64,000 bases of DNA, from positions 6,040,001 through 6,104,000 of the forward strand of contig NZ_FMHT01000003.1 in assembly GCF_900091585.1 (NCBI RefSeq), read 5' to 3'. The translations under genes were made by a program, and so were the position numbers. The notes beneath the pieces are model-generated. The model was not told where the DNA came from, did not search any database, and worked only from the letters and a program-made list of their open reading frames with translations. Origin of the DNA: Micromonospora nigra (lineage in GTDB: Bacteria > Actinomycetota > Actinomycetes > Mycobacteriales > Micromonosporaceae). The first letter of the stretch is position 1; every line of letters starts with the position of its first letter. This document shows positions 1 to 9,198 of the stretch, in pieces.

Positions 1-763
1 AGGCCAGGTCGAGGACGGCCCCCAGGCCGTTGGGCCGGCCCGCGTCGGCGGCCGGCAGCACCAGCACCGCACAACCGGCCGCGACGGCACCCGCATCGGC
101 CGGGGTGTCGCCGACCATCAACGCCTCCTCCGGGTCGACGCCGAGCATCCCGCAGGCCCGCCAGAAGATCGCCGGGTCCGGCTTGCAGCGCCCCACCTCG
201 TACGACAGGACGAACGCGTCGACCAGGTCCGCGAGTCCCCACGCCGCGAAGTGCGGCCGGATGTCGAAACCGATGTTGCTGACCACCGCCACCCGTACCC
301 CGGCGTCGCGCAGCGCGGCCAGCGTCGCCGCCGTGTCCGGGTACGGCACCCAGCCCTCGGGAAGCAGCACCCGCTCGTACAGGGCCTCGGCGAACCCGTC
401 GATCCCGGCGTCGACGGTCGCGGCGAGCCCCGTGTACGCGCCCCGGTGGGCGTGCTCGTACAGGTCGCGGTCGGCCCACAGCTCCGCGAGGCGGGGCGGC
501 ACCCGGGCCGGCAGCGGACCGCCGGCCCGACCGGCGGTCACCAACCGGTCGGCCAGGGACGTCGCGCGTATCCGCTCCAGGGGCACCCCGCAGGCCGCCG
601 CAGCCGCCAGCACCCACTCGCGGGGATCCTCGACCTGCGCGAGGGTGCCGTGGAAGTCGAACAGCACCCCCCGCACCGGCCTGCGGGACGGCCCGCGACG
701 GGCGGTGGCGTCGGAGTCGCGCGTGGCGGGGGACGGTTCGGCATGATCCGGCACGTCGTGCAC
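1..763 (-). CDS. HAD-family hydrolase, 3' end beyond window
   Basis: Predicted haloacid dehalogenase-superfamily phosphatase. Reading the minus strand from a GTG at 763 (a second in-frame GTG is at 754) gives an N-terminal motif I, GVLFDFHGTLA, with the nucleophile Asp and the paired Asp replaced by His (DFHGT rather than DxD). Motif II is VAVVSNIGF, a Lys follows in RCKPDP, and motif IV is MVGDTPADAG. This order is typical of the HAD-like phosphatase/phosphoglycolate phosphatase group. The frame is open to base 1, so the C terminus lies outside. Substrate cannot be told. The DFH variation is seen in some actinobacterial HAD proteins and may lower phosphatase activity. The gene is divergent from helY. 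Confidence 0.8.
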   Translation of the reverse strand, partial: MHDVPDHAEPSPATRDSDATARRGPSRRPVRGVLFDFHGTLAQVEDPREWVLAAAAACGVPLERIRATSLADRLVTAGRAGGPLPARVPPRLAELWADRDLYEHAHRGAYTGLAATVDAGIDGFAEALYERVLLPEGWVPYPDTAATLAALRDAGVRVAVVSNIGFDIRPHFAAWGLADLVDAFVLSYEVGRCKPDPAIFWRACGMLGVDPEEALMVGDTPADAGAVAAGCAVLVLPAADAGRPNGLGAVLDLA

Positions 764-840
764 CCTACCGACCCGCTCCGACCGCTCCACCGCACGGCCT
801 TGCCGGGTGCCCGTCGGTGGCACGCACTAATCTTGAAGAC

Positions 841-3627
841 ATGTCGAGCCCCGCCGAGCGGTACGCCGCGGCGCGCCGCCGGGCCGCGCAGGCCTCACAG
901 TTCCCGGCGCTGGACGAGTTCGCCCTCGATCTGGGGTTCGACCTCGACGACTTCCAACGCGAGGCGTGCCAGGCCCTGGAGCGGGGCAGCGGTGTGCTGG
1001 TGTGCGCCCCGACCGGTGCCGGCAAGACCGTGGTCGGTGAGTTCGCCGTGCACCTGGCGCTGCGCGGCACCCCGGCGGCACCCGCGCCCGGCGACGGCGT
1101 GCGGCGCAAGTGCTTCTACACCACGCCGATCAAGGCGTTGTCGAACCAGAAGTACCACGACCTGGTGGAACGCCACGGAGCGGCCCAGGTCGGGCTGCTC
1201 ACCGGCGACAACGCCATCAACGGCGACGCGCCCGTGGTCGTGATGACCACCGAGGTGCTGCGCAACATGCTCTACGCCGGCTCGGCCACCCTCGAGGGCC
1301 TGGCGTACGTGGTGATGGACGAGGTGCACTACCTCGCCGACCGCTTCCGGGGCGGGGTCTGGGAAGAGGTGATCATCCACCTGCCGGCGTCGGTGACCCT
1401 GGTGTCCCTGTCGGCGACGGTGTCCAACGCGGAGGAGTTCGCCGACTGGCTGGTGACCGTGCGCGGCGAGACCGCCGTGGTGGTCAGCGAGCACCGGCCG
1501 GTGCCGCTGTGGCAGCACATGCTGGTCGGCCGGCGGATGTTCGACCTGTTCCACGACGCCGCCGCCGCCCGCAAGCACGACGTGCACCCGGAACTGCTGC
1601 GCTACACCCGCGACACGATGCGCCGGCTGGAACTGGGCGAGGGGCGCAGCGTCGGCCCCGGCGGCGGGCGGCGCGGCCCCCGGTGGCGCGGCCCGATGCG
1701 CCCCGACATCGTCGACCGCCTCGACCGGGAAGGGCTGCTCCCGGCCATCCTGTTCATCTTCAGCCGGGCCGGCTGCGCCGCCGCCGTGCAGCAGTGTCTC
1801 GCCGCCGGGCTGCGGCTGACCTCTCCCGAGGAGCGCGCCGAGATCCGCCGGGTGGTGGAGTCGAGGGTCACCGCTATCCCCGGTGAGGACCTGACGGTGC
1901 TCGGCTACTGGGAGTGGCTCGACGGCCTGGAGCGGGGGCTGGCCGCCCACCACGCGGGCATGCTGCCGGTGTTCAAGGAGGTCGTCGAGGAGCTGTTCGT
2001 GCGTGGCCTGGTCAAGGCCGTCTTCGCCACCGAGACCCTGGCCCTGGGCATCAACATGCCGGCCCGCTGTGTGGTGCTCGAGCGGCTGGTCAAATACAAC
2101 GGCGAGGCGCACGTCGACCTGACCCCGGGTGAGTACACGCAGCTCACCGGCAGGGCCGGTCGGCGCGGCATCGACGTCGAGGGGCACGCCGTGGTGGTGT
2201 GGTCCCCCGAGACCGACCCCCGGCACGTGGCCGGGCTCGCCTCCGCCCGCACCTATCCGCTGCGATCGAGCTTCCGGCCGTCGTACAACATGGCGGTCAA
2301 CCTGGTCGGCACGGTCGGTGCCGAGCCCGCGCGGGCGCTGCTGGAGTCGAGCTTCGCGCAGTTCCAGGCCGACCGGTCGGTGGTCGGCCTGGCCCGCCAG
2401 GTGCAGCGCAACACCGAGACCATCGAGGCGTACGGGGCGGAGGCCGCCTGCCACCACGGCGAATTCGAGGAGTACTTCGCGTTGCGCGTGGCCATCGCCG
2501 ACCGTGAGCGCGCCATCGCCCGCCAGGGGCAGACCCAGCGCAAGGCCGCCGCCGTGGCGTCGCTGGAACGGCTGCGCGTCGGCGACGTGATCCGGGTGCC
2601 GTCGGGGCGCCGGGCCGGGTTGGCCGTGGTGCTGGACCCGGCCACGGGCGGCTTCGGCGAGCCCCGCCCGCTGGTGCTCACCCAGGACCGGTGGGCCGGC
2701 CGGGTCAGCCCGGGGGACTTCACCACTCCGGCCGAGGTGCTCGCCCGCATCCGGGTGCCGAAGCACTTCAACCATCGCAACCCGGGCGCGCGGCGGGACC
2801 TGGCGGCCGAGGTCAGCGGCACCGGGCTGGACCGGCACGGCGGTCGCCGGGGCGGCCGGTCCCGGCAGGCGGTCGGCGAGGACCACCAACTCGGCCAGCT
2901 GCGTGTCGAGCTGCGCAGGCATCCCTGCCACGCCTGCCCGGAACGGGAGGACCACGCCCGCTGGGCGGAGCGGCGTCGGCGGCTGGAGCGCGACACCGAG
3001 GAGCTGCGGCAGCGGGTCGCCGGGCGGACCGGCTCCCTGGCGCGGACGTTCGACCGGATCGTCGCACTGCTCACCGCACGCGGATACCTCACCGCCGGCG
3101 GCGAGGTCACCGACGCGGGCCGCATGCTCGGCCGGATCTGGACCGAGGCCGACCTGCTGGTCGCGGAGTGCCTGCGTCGTGGCGTGTGGGACGGGCTGTC
3201 CCCGGCGGAGCTGGCCGCCGCCGTGTCGGTGGTGGTCTTCGAGGCCCGGCGCGACGTCGACGAGCGGGCCTCCCTGCCGCGTGGCGGGGTGTCCGACGCC
3301 GTCGACGCGACCCTGCAGCTGTGGAGCGAGATCGAGGTCGACGAGGCGGCCCGGGAGCTGACGGTCACCCGGGAACCCGACCTGGGCTTCGCCTGGCCGA
3401 TCTACCGGTGGGCGCGCGGCGAGGCCCTGGCGAAGGTGCTGGCCAGCGGGCACGCCTTCGACGGCGAGATGCCGGCCGGCGACTTCGTCCGGTGGGCGCG
3501 TCAGGTGGTCGACCTGCTCGGCCAGCTCGCCGACTCCGGTGGCGCGTCGGCGGGGGTGCGGGCGACGGCGCGGCAGGCGATCGCGGCGGTCAACCGGGGT
3601 GTGTTGGCCTACCACGCCACCGCCTGA
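841..3627 (+). CDS. helY: HelY-like Ski2-type DEAH-box RNA helicase
   Basis: 928-residue ATP-dependent helicase of the Ski2/Mtr4 superfamily 2 group, close in layout and length to mycobacterial HelY (about 900 aa). Walker A CAPTGAGKT lies at residues 55-63, the Walker B box DEVH near 160, motif III SATVSN near 195, and the C-terminal helicase motif QLTGRAGRRG near 435. A DSHCT-type C-terminal domain follows (CHACPEREDHARW near 700, then VVFEARRD). It probably unwinds structured RNA in the cytoplasm. I chose ATG 841 rather than the in-frame GTG 817 because a -10 hexamer TAATCT at 828-833 lies 7 nt before it, as in leaderless actinobacterial genes. A perfect hairpin terminator follows the stop. 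Confidence 0.93.
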   Translation: MSSPAERYAAARRRAAQASQFPALDEFALDLGFDLDDFQREACQALERGSGVLVCAPTGAGKTVVGEFAVHLALRGTPAAPAPGDGVRRKCFYTTPIKALSNQKYHDLVERHGAAQVGLLTGDNAINGDAPVVVMTTEVLRNMLYAGSATLEGLAYVVMDEVHYLADRFRGGVWEEVIIHLPASVTLVSLSATVSNAEEFADWLVTVRGETAVVVSEHRPVPLWQHMLVGRRMFDLFHDAAAARKHDVHPELLRYTRDTMRRLELGEGRSVGPGGGRRGPRWRGPMRPDIVDRLDREGLLPAILFIFSRAGCAAAVQQCLAAGLRLTSPEERAEIRRVVESRVTAIPGEDLTVLGYWEWLDGLERGLAAHHAGMLPVFKEVVEELFVRGLVKAVFATETLALGINMPARCVVLERLVKYNGEAHVDLTPGEYTQLTGRAGRRGIDVEGHAVVVWSPETDPRHVAGLASARTYPLRSSFRPSYNMAVNLVGTVGAEPARALLESSFAQFQADRSVVGLARQVQRNTETIEAYGAEAACHHGEFEEYFALRVAIADRERAIARQGQTQRKAAAVASLERLRVGDVIRVPSGRRAGLAVVLDPATGGFGEPRPLVLTQDRWAGRVSPGDFTTPAEVLARIRVPKHFNHRNPGARRDLAAEVSGTGLDRHGGRRGGRSRQAVGEDHQLGQLRVELRRHPCHACPEREDHARWAERRRRLERDTEELRQRVAGRTGSLARTFDRIVALLTARGYLTAGGEVTDAGRMLGRIWTEADLLVAECLRRGVWDGLSPAELAAAVSVVVFEARRDVDERASLPRGGVSDAVDATLQLWSEIEVDEAARELTVTREPDLGFAWPIYRWARGEALAKVLASGHAFDGEMPAGDFVRWARQVVDLLGQLADSGGASAGVRATARQAIAAVNRGVLAYHATA

Positions 3628-3680
3628 CCGTCACCCACAGTGACGGTCAGGCGCTGAACCGACGCATCCCACGGTCACGA

Positions 3681-3717
3681 CAACAGCACCCCCCGCAGTG
3701 CCCGGGGGGTGCTGTTG
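3681..3717 (+). terminator. Hairpin terminator after helY
   Basis: Perfect 14-bp stem (3681-3694 with 3704-3717, arm CAACAGCACCCCCC) around a 9-nt loop. There is no strong U tract, as is common in high-GC actinomycetes. It lies 53 bases after the helY stop and before the MHYT gene. Confidence 0.85.
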
Positions 3718-3794
3718 CACCTGCTCAAACGGTCCCCGATCATGTGTGCGGCGCGTCTGCTACGTGCCGGTAACGGATCTGAGGGGAAGCCGCT

Positions 3795-4685
3795 GTGGCG
3801 GAAATCAATCACTTTGAGTACGGGTGGATCACGCCAGCGCTCAGCTATGCGCTGTCGGTGCTGGGCTCGTTCCTCGGCCTGATCTGCGCCACCCGCATCC
3901 GGGCCGCGCAGACGGGCGCGCAGCGGGCGTGGTGGGGCGTCCTGGCCGCCTGGGCCATCGGCGGCACCGCCATCTGGACGATGCACTTCATGGCGATGCT
4001 CGGCTTCGCCGTCGACGGCACCCGCATCCGGTACGACGTGCCGATCACGGCCGCCAGCGCGCTCATCGCCGTGGTGGCCGTCGGCATCGGCCTGGCCATC
4101 GCCGGCACCGGCCGCCCGGCCGCCCCGCGTCTGCTCGTCGGCGGGCTGTTCACCGGGGCCGGGGTGGCGGCGATGCACTACACCGGCATGGCCGCCATGC
4201 GGCTCGACGGCCGGCTGGCCTACGACAGCACCCGCGTCGCGCTGTCCGTCGCGATCGCCGTCGTCGCCGCCACCGCCGCGCTGTGGCTGGCGGTGACCGT
4301 CCGGCGAGGGCTGGCGATCTTCGCCTCCGCCCTGGTGATGGGCGTCGCGGTCAACGGCATGCACTTCACCGGCATGAGCGCCCTGTCGGTGCACCTGCAC
4401 GAGCGGCGGGGTGAGGTCACGGGCGCCGGGGTCAGCACCCTGCTCGTCCCGATCGTGCTGCTCGTCATCTTCGGCGTGGTGGGGCTCGTCTACGCGCTGC
4501 TCGCCGTGCCCACCGACGACGACCGGGCGGGTGCGGCGTACCTGGCGGCCCGGCGTGGTCCGGAGCCGGCGGCGGACGGACCGGCGCTCGTCGCCGCGCC
4601 GGATCCGGTCGGCCTGCGCGCCCGCGCCACGCTCGCTCAGCCCGGCGCCCCCTTCCCGTCCCGTCGGGACCACCCGCCCCGCTGA
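3795..4685 (+). CDS. MHYT-domain integral membrane sensor protein
   Basis: 296-residue multi-pass membrane protein. The MHYT signature appears three times: MHFMAM near residue 57, MHYTGM near 126, and MHFTGM near 191. About seven hydrophobic segments fill residues 10-240. MHYT domains are proposed to bind metal through the Met/His pairs and to sense gas or redox state. Most bacterial versions are fused to GGDEF/EAL or kinase domains; here only a short basic, proline-rich cytoplasmic tail (about residues 245-296) follows, so any output partner must be separate. The start is GTG 3795 with GAGGGGAAG upstream at 3781. It has its own unit behind the helY terminator. Confidence 0.9.
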   Translation: MAEINHFEYGWITPALSYALSVLGSFLGLICATRIRAAQTGAQRAWWGVLAAWAIGGTAIWTMHFMAMLGFAVDGTRIRYDVPITAASALIAVVAVGIGLAIAGTGRPAAPRLLVGGLFTGAGVAAMHYTGMAAMRLDGRLAYDSTRVALSVAIAVVAATAALWLAVTVRRGLAIFASALVMGVAVNGMHFTGMSALSVHLHERRGEVTGAGVSTLLVPIVLLVIFGVVGLVYALLAVPTDDDRAGAAYLAARRGPEPAADGPALVAAPDPVGLRARATLAQPGAPFPSRRDHPPR

Positions 4686-4798
4686 GCGTGCTGCCCTGCC
4701 CAGCCGCGTTGCTTCGCTGAGTCGTGCCGCCCGGCAGCGCCGGGGCCGACCCCCGCGCGGGGCGCGGCCCCGGCCAGCCGGGCTCCCGGCGCGCCGGC

Positions 4799-5716
4799 TC
4801 AGCGGTTGGCGAGGGCGTCGACCAGGCGGCGGGTCGAGCCGGCGAGGTTCCACCGCCCGGCCAGTTCGAGCAGGCGGTCGGGCTCGGCCGGCGCGGCGGG
4901 CAGCTCGGTGACCAGGTCGGGCAGTGGCACGTCGAGGGCGACCCGGACGACCTTCGGGGCCACCGCCAGGTAGTCGCGCGCCGCGGTGAGCTTGGCACGC
5001 AGGCCCGGGGCGAAGCCGGCGGACGGGTCGTCCAGGGCGGCGAGGATGCCGGCGATGTCGCCGTAGCGCTCCACGAGCCGGGCGGCGGTCTTCTCGCCGA
5101 CGCCCGGCACCCCGGGCAGTCCGTCGCTGGGGTCGCCGCGCAGGGCCGCGAAGTCGGCGTAACGGTCGGCGGGCACCCCGTAGCGGGACCGGACGGCCGC
5201 GTCGTCGCAGTCGTCGAGCTTGGCGACTCCCCGCCCCACGTAGAGCAGACGCACCCCCCGCGTGTCGTCGACGAGCTGGAACAGGTCGCGGTCGCCGGAG
5301 ACGACCTCGACGGGGCCGGGCTGGGTGACCGACAGGGTGCCGAGCACGTCGTCGGCCTCGTAGCCGGCCGCGCCGACGACGGTGACGCCCACCGCGGCGA
5401 GGACGTCGAGGATCATCGGCACCTGGGGGCTGAGCGTGTCGGGCACCACCTCGCCGCCCTCCGGGGCCACCCGGTGTGCCTTGTACGACGGCAGCAGGGC
5501 CACCCGCCAGTCGGGTCGCCAGTCGTGGTCCATCGCGCACACCATCCGGCCGGGCCTGCGGGTGCGGATGAGCTGGGCGAGCATGTCGAGGTAGCCGCGC
5601 ACGGCGTTGACGGGCTGACCGTCGTCGGTCTTCGCCGCGGACTCGGGGATGCCGAAGTAGGCCCGGAAGTAGAGGCTGGGCGCGTCGACGAGCATGATCG
5701 GGGTCTGCTGTGCCAC
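4799..5716 (-). CDS. 5'-3' exonuclease (Pol I-type FEN domain)
   Basis: 305-residue stand-alone homologue of the 5' nuclease domain of DNA polymerase I. It starts with a typical PIN/FEN core, LLVD-like MLVDAPSLYFRAYFG, followed by AMDHDWRPDWR, then the acidic cluster GYEADDVLGTL and SGDRDLFQLVD that holds the catalytic metals. The H3TH motif GVPGVGEKTAARLVERYG comes next. Such free-standing proteins act in RNA-primer and flap removal. I prefer GTG 5716 (protein starting near AQQTPIMLVDAP); an ATG 30 bases upstream at 5746 would add ten residues, and neither has a clear Shine-Dalgarno. It is convergent with the MHYT gene and divergent from the VOC gene. Confidence 0.88.
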   Translation of the reverse strand: MAQQTPIMLVDAPSLYFRAYFGIPESAAKTDDGQPVNAVRGYLDMLAQLIRTRRPGRMVCAMDHDWRPDWRVALLPSYKAHRVAPEGGEVVPDTLSPQVPMILDVLAAVGVTVVGAAGYEADDVLGTLSVTQPGPVEVVSGDRDLFQLVDDTRGVRLLYVGRGVAKLDDCDDAAVRSRYGVPADRYADFAALRGDPSDGLPGVPGVGEKTAARLVERYGDIAGILAALDDPSAGFAPGLRAKLTAARDYLAVAPKVVRVALDVPLPDLVTELPAAPAEPDRLLELAGRWNLAGSTRRLVDALANR

Positions 5717-5860
5717 GCCCGACAGCCTGGCACATCCTTCCGACATCGCGGGGACGGCGCGGCGGCGTCAGCGCCCTGGCGCGGTACCCGGACCGGCCGG
5801 GCGTCGGTCGTGGCGGGCGGACGGACACGCGGGCCACGGAACGAGAACAGGAAGGCGGCC

Positions 5861-6238
5861 ATGACCATGTCGACGCGGCTGACACTGACCACGGTCAACC
5901 TCGACACGCCCGATCCGGCGGCGCTGGCCCGCTTCTACGGCCGGCTGCTCGGATGGACTATCGAGGTGGAGGAACCGGACGACGTGATCCTGCGGTCCAC
6001 CGACGGCTCGGTGGGCCTGTCGTTCCAGCGGGAACCCGCGTACGTGCGGCCGACCTGGCCGGCCGAGCCGGGCCGCCAGCAGATGATGGCGCACCTGGAG
6101 ATCGGGGTCGAGGACCTGCCCGCCGCGTTGGAGCATGCGCTGGCCTGCGGCGCGACACTGGCGGCGTACCAGCCGCAGGAGGACGTGCGGGTCTGTCTCG
6201 ATCCGGACGGTCACCCGTTCTGCCTGTGGTTGAGGTGA
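5861..6238 (+). CDS. VOC-superfamily (glyoxalase/bleomycin-resistance-like) protein
   Basis: 125-residue protein with one pair of beta-alpha-beta-beta-beta modules. LTTVNLDTPDPAALARFY opens the first, followed by LLGWTIEVEE; MAHLEIGVEDLPAALEHAL opens the second, followed by the closing DPDGHPFCLWLR, the usual C-terminal metal-site region of glyoxalase-like proteins. The family includes glyoxalases, dioxygenases and antibiotic-binding proteins; nothing here fixes the substrate. Start ATG 5861 has AGGAAGG at 5849-5855. Confidence 0.88.
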   Translation: MTMSTRLTLTTVNLDTPDPAALARFYGRLLGWTIEVEEPDDVILRSTDGSVGLSFQREPAYVRPTWPAEPGRQQMMAHLEIGVEDLPAALEHALACGATLAAYQPQEDVRVCLDPDGHPFCLWLR

Positions 6239-6333
6239 CCGGCCCGGCCGGCCCGGGCCGGCGGACGGCCGGCGCTCCACGTGCGCCGGACCTGACCCCT
6301 TCCCGTGTCCCGAACGAGCGTTAAGCTGAGCGG

Positions 6334-7449
6334 GTGGGAGACGAGGAGTTGTACCCGCCCGCCCGGCTGGCCGCCGCGCAGCGCGCCACCGCCGCCGCCG
6401 GCCTGGACGCGCTGCTGCTCAGCCCCGGCGCCGACCTGCGCTACCTGACCGGCTACGACGCCCATGCCGGGGAGCGGCTGACGCTGCTGGTGCTGCCGGC
6501 GCACGGCGAGCCGACGCTGGTCGTGCCGGCGTTGGAACGCCCCGCCGCGGAGGCGTCCCCCGCCCCGGCCACCGGGGTGCGGATCGTCGACCACGCCGAC
6601 GGCACCGACCCGTACCCCCTGGTGACGGCGGCCCTCGGCGGGCCGGCCGGCGCGGTGGGCCTGGCCGACCGGATGTGGGCCGAGCAGGTCCTCGCGCTGC
6701 GCGCGGCACTGCCCGGCACCTCGCAGCGGCTCGCCTCCGAGGTGGTGCGTGAGCTGCGGATCCGCAAGTCGCCGGCGGAGGTCGCCGCTCTCGCGGAGGC
6801 TGGCGCGGCGATCGACGCCGTGCACGCCCGGATGGGGCGGTGGCTGCGCCCCGGCCGCACGGAGGCCGAGGTGGCCACGGACATCGCGGCGGCCATCCGG
6901 GCCACCGGGCACGTCACCGTCGACTTCGTCATCGTCGCCGCCGGGCCCAACGGCGCGAGCCCGCACCACGGCACCTCCGACCGGCCGATCGGGCCGGGGG
7001 AGCCCGTGGTGGTGGACATCGGCGGCACGATGCCCTCGGGGTACCGCTCCGACTGCACCCGCACCTACGTCGCCGGCGGCCCCGCCCCGGCGGAGTTCGA
7101 CGACCTGTACGCGGTGCTGCACGCCGCGCAGCGCGCCGCCGTCGCGGCGGTCCGCCCCGGGGTGACCGCCGAGGCCGTCGACGCCGCCGCCCGGGACGTC
7201 ATCGCCGCCGCTGGCCACGGTGACGCCTTCCTGCACCGTACGGGCCACGGCATCGGCCTCGACGGCCACGAGGAGCCGTACCTGGTGGCGGGCAACGCCC
7301 GGCCGCTGGAGCCGGGGATGGCGTTCTCCGTCGAACCGGGGATCTACCTGGCGGGCCGGTACGGCGCCCGCATCGAGGACATCGTCGTCTGCACGGCGGA
7401 CGGCGGGCAACGGCTCAACACCACCCCCACGGAGCTCATCGCGCTATGA
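6334..7449 (+). CDS. M24-family aminopeptidase (Xaa-Pro peptidase-like)
   Basis: 371-residue dinuclear-metal peptidase. The N-terminal creatinase-like domain (residues 1-125) includes LLLSPGADLRYLTGY. The C-terminal pita-bread domain carries the five metal ligands in order: Asp in VVVDIGGTM, Asp in RSDCTRTY, His in HRTGHGIGLDGHE, Glu in SVEPGIYL and Glu in ARIEDIVVC. It should cleave an N-terminal residue before proline. Start GTG 6334 follows a -10 TAAGCT (6322-6327) by 6 nt, so the mRNA is probably leaderless. Its stop overlaps the ATG of the acyl-CoA dehydrogenase by four bases, so the two are translationally coupled. Confidence 0.9.
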   Translation: MGDEELYPPARLAAAQRATAAAGLDALLLSPGADLRYLTGYDAHAGERLTLLVLPAHGEPTLVVPALERPAAEASPAPATGVRIVDHADGTDPYPLVTAALGGPAGAVGLADRMWAEQVLALRAALPGTSQRLASEVVRELRIRKSPAEVAALAEAGAAIDAVHARMGRWLRPGRTEAEVATDIAAAIRATGHVTVDFVIVAAGPNGASPHHGTSDRPIGPGEPVVVDIGGTMPSGYRSDCTRTYVAGGPAPAEFDDLYAVLHAAQRAAVAAVRPGVTAEAVDAAARDVIAAAGHGDAFLHRTGHGIGLDGHEEPYLVAGNARPLEPGMAFSVEPGIYLAGRYGARIEDIVVCTADGGQRLNTTPTELIAL

Positions 7450-8588
7450 CTGTCGACCGGATCCTGCCCACCGACGAGGCCCACGACCTGCTGGAGCTGG
7501 CCACCGAACTCGCCGACCGGGAACTCGCCCCGAAGGCCGCCGACTTCGAGGAGCGCGCCGAGTTCCCCCGCGACGTGCTGCGCACCCTGGGCCGGGCGGG
7601 CCTGCTGGGGCTGCCGTACCCCGAGGAGCACGGCGGGGCGAACCAGCCGTACGAGGTGTACCTGCAGGTGCTGGAGATCCTGGCCGGCCGGTGGCTGGCG
7701 GTCGCCGAGGCGGTCAGCGTGCACACGCTGTCCTGCTACCCGGTGGCCCAGTTCGGCACGGACGAGCAGCGCAAGCTGCTGCCGGACATGGTCGGCGGGG
7801 AGTTGCTGGGCGCGTACTGCCTGTCGGAGCCGCAGGGTGGTTCGGACGCCGCCGCCCTGACCACCAGGGCGGTGCGCGACGGCGACGACTACGTGCTCTC
7901 CGGCACGAAGGCGTGGATCACCCACGCCCGGGTGGCGGACTTCTACAACGTCTTCTGCCGTACGGGTGGACCCGGTCCGAAGGGCATCTCCTGCCTGCTG
8001 GCCGACCGGGGCACGCCGGGCATCGCGCCGCAGGCCGCCGAGCGGACGATGGGCCTGCGGTCGTCGCCGGTGGCCCAGGTCGCCTTCGACGACGCCCGGG
8101 TGCCGGCCGACCGGTTGATCGGCGGCGAGGGGATGGGCTTCACCATCGCCATGTCGGCGTTGGACTCCGGTCGGTTGGGCATCGCCGCCTGCGCGGTGGG
8201 CCTGGCCCAGGCGGCGTTGGACTACGCGGTTGGGTACGCCGGGCAGCGCCAGCAGTTCGGTCGGGCGATCATCGACTTCCAGGGGCTCGGTTTCACCCTC
8301 GCCGACCACGCCACACAGATCAGTGCGGCGCGGGCGTTGCTGCTCTCGGCGGCGCGACTGCGCGACGCCGGGCGCCCGTACTCGATCGAGGCGGCGAAGG
8401 CGAAGCTGTTCGCCACCGACGTGGCGATGCGGGTGACCACCGACGCGGTGCAGGTGCTCGGCGGGGCGGGCTACGTGACCGACCATCCGGTGGAGCGCTA
8501 CATGCGCGAGGCGAAGGTGTTGCAGATCGTGGAGGGCACCAACCAGATCCAGCGGTTGGTGATCTCCCGCGGCCTGGCCGGACGGTAG
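7446..8588 (+). CDS. Acyl-CoA dehydrogenase
   Basis: 380-residue flavoprotein of the normal acyl-CoA dehydrogenase length. Helical N domain at residues 10-120. The middle beta domain carries YCLSEPQGGSDAAAL and KAWITHA, the two family signatures that contact FAD and substrate. The C domain carries QFGRAIIDFQ, the FAD-binding QVLGGAGYV, and EGTNQIQR, which supplies the catalytic base Glu. It oxidises an acyl-CoA to the enoyl-CoA, passing electrons to ETF; chain length is not predictable. It overlaps the upstream peptidase by ATGA. Confidence 0.92.
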   Translation: MTVDRILPTDEAHDLLELATELADRELAPKAADFEERAEFPRDVLRTLGRAGLLGLPYPEEHGGANQPYEVYLQVLEILAGRWLAVAEAVSVHTLSCYPVAQFGTDEQRKLLPDMVGGELLGAYCLSEPQGGSDAAALTTRAVRDGDDYVLSGTKAWITHARVADFYNVFCRTGGPGPKGISCLLADRGTPGIAPQAAERTMGLRSSPVAQVAFDDARVPADRLIGGEGMGFTIAMSALDSGRLGIAACAVGLAQAALDYAVGYAGQRQQFGRAIIDFQGLGFTLADHATQISAARALLLSAARLRDAGRPYSIEAAKAKLFATDVAMRVTTDAVQVLGGAGYVTDHPVERYMREAKVLQIVEGTNQIQRLVISRGLAGR

Positions 8589-8691
8589 CGGGCGGGGACG
8601 ACGGTGCGGCGGATGGCTGGGGCGGCCGGTCGGGCCGACGCGGGCGCGAGCGTCGTCGCACCGGGGCGGCTTTCCCGGTAGGTTGCACGCC

Positions 8692-9198
8692 GTGGAGGAG
8701 ATCGACCGCGCCATCGTCGCCGCGCTGACCGCTGACGGCCGGCTGTCGTACACCGACCTGGCGGAGCGGGTGGGCCTGTCGGTGTCCGCCGTGCACCAGC
8801 GGGTGCGGCGGCTGGAGCAGCGCGGGGTCATCAAGGGGTACGCGGCGCGGGTGTCCTTCGAGGCGATGGAGTTGCCCCTGACGGCGTTCGTGGCGATCCG
8901 CCCGTTCGACCCGTCGCAGCCGGACGACGCGCCGGAGCGGCTGGCCCACCTGCCGGAGATCGACTCCTGCTACTCGGTGGCGGGGGAGGACTTCTACCTG
9001 CTGCTGGTGCGGGTGGCGAGCCCGGCCGACCTGGAGCGGGTGCTCCAGGCGATCCGGACGGCGGCGAACGTGACGACCCGGACGACGGTGGTGTTGTCCA
9101 CCGCGTACGAGGGGCGGCCGCCGAAGATCAGTGCCGGGCCGCCGACCCGGGGGCGGGGCCGGGCGGTGGGGGAGGGGACTGGTTCCACCGCAGGATGA
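8692..9198 (+). CDS. Lrp/AsnC-family transcriptional regulator
   Basis: 168-residue feast/famine regulator. An N-terminal winged HTH (residues 3-60; LAERVGLSVSAVHQRVRRLE is the recognition part) is joined to an RAM ligand-binding domain (about 65-145, with the turn CYSVAGEDFYLLLVRV). The family forms octamers and binds amino acids. GTG 8692 is chosen because TAGGTT at 8679-8684 stands 7 nt upstream; a TTG at 8683 lies inside that hexamer. It lies 1.5 kb from the lysine locus, which makes lysine or a catabolite a tempting effector, but this is inference. Its 3' end overlaps the convergent phosphatase gene by about 70 bases. Confidence 0.9.
   Translation: MEEIDRAIVAALTADGRLSYTDLAERVGLSVSAVHQRVRRLEQRGVIKGYAARVSFEAMELPLTAFVAIRPFDPSQPDDAPERLAHLPEIDSCYSVAGEDFYLLLVRVASPADLERVLQAIRTAANVTTRTTVVLSTAYEGRPPKISAGPPTRGRGRAVGEGTGSTAG

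Noticed and set aside
895..3615. 906-codon open frame antisense to helY
   Set aside because: No conserved motif, His/Gly/Pro-rich composition typical of the antisense of GC-rich coding DNA; helY motifs on the other strand are complete.
4724..5860. Long plus-strand frame upstream of the VOC gene
   Set aside because: It is antisense to the 5'-3' exonuclease; the VOC gene starts at ATG 5861 with a ribosome site.
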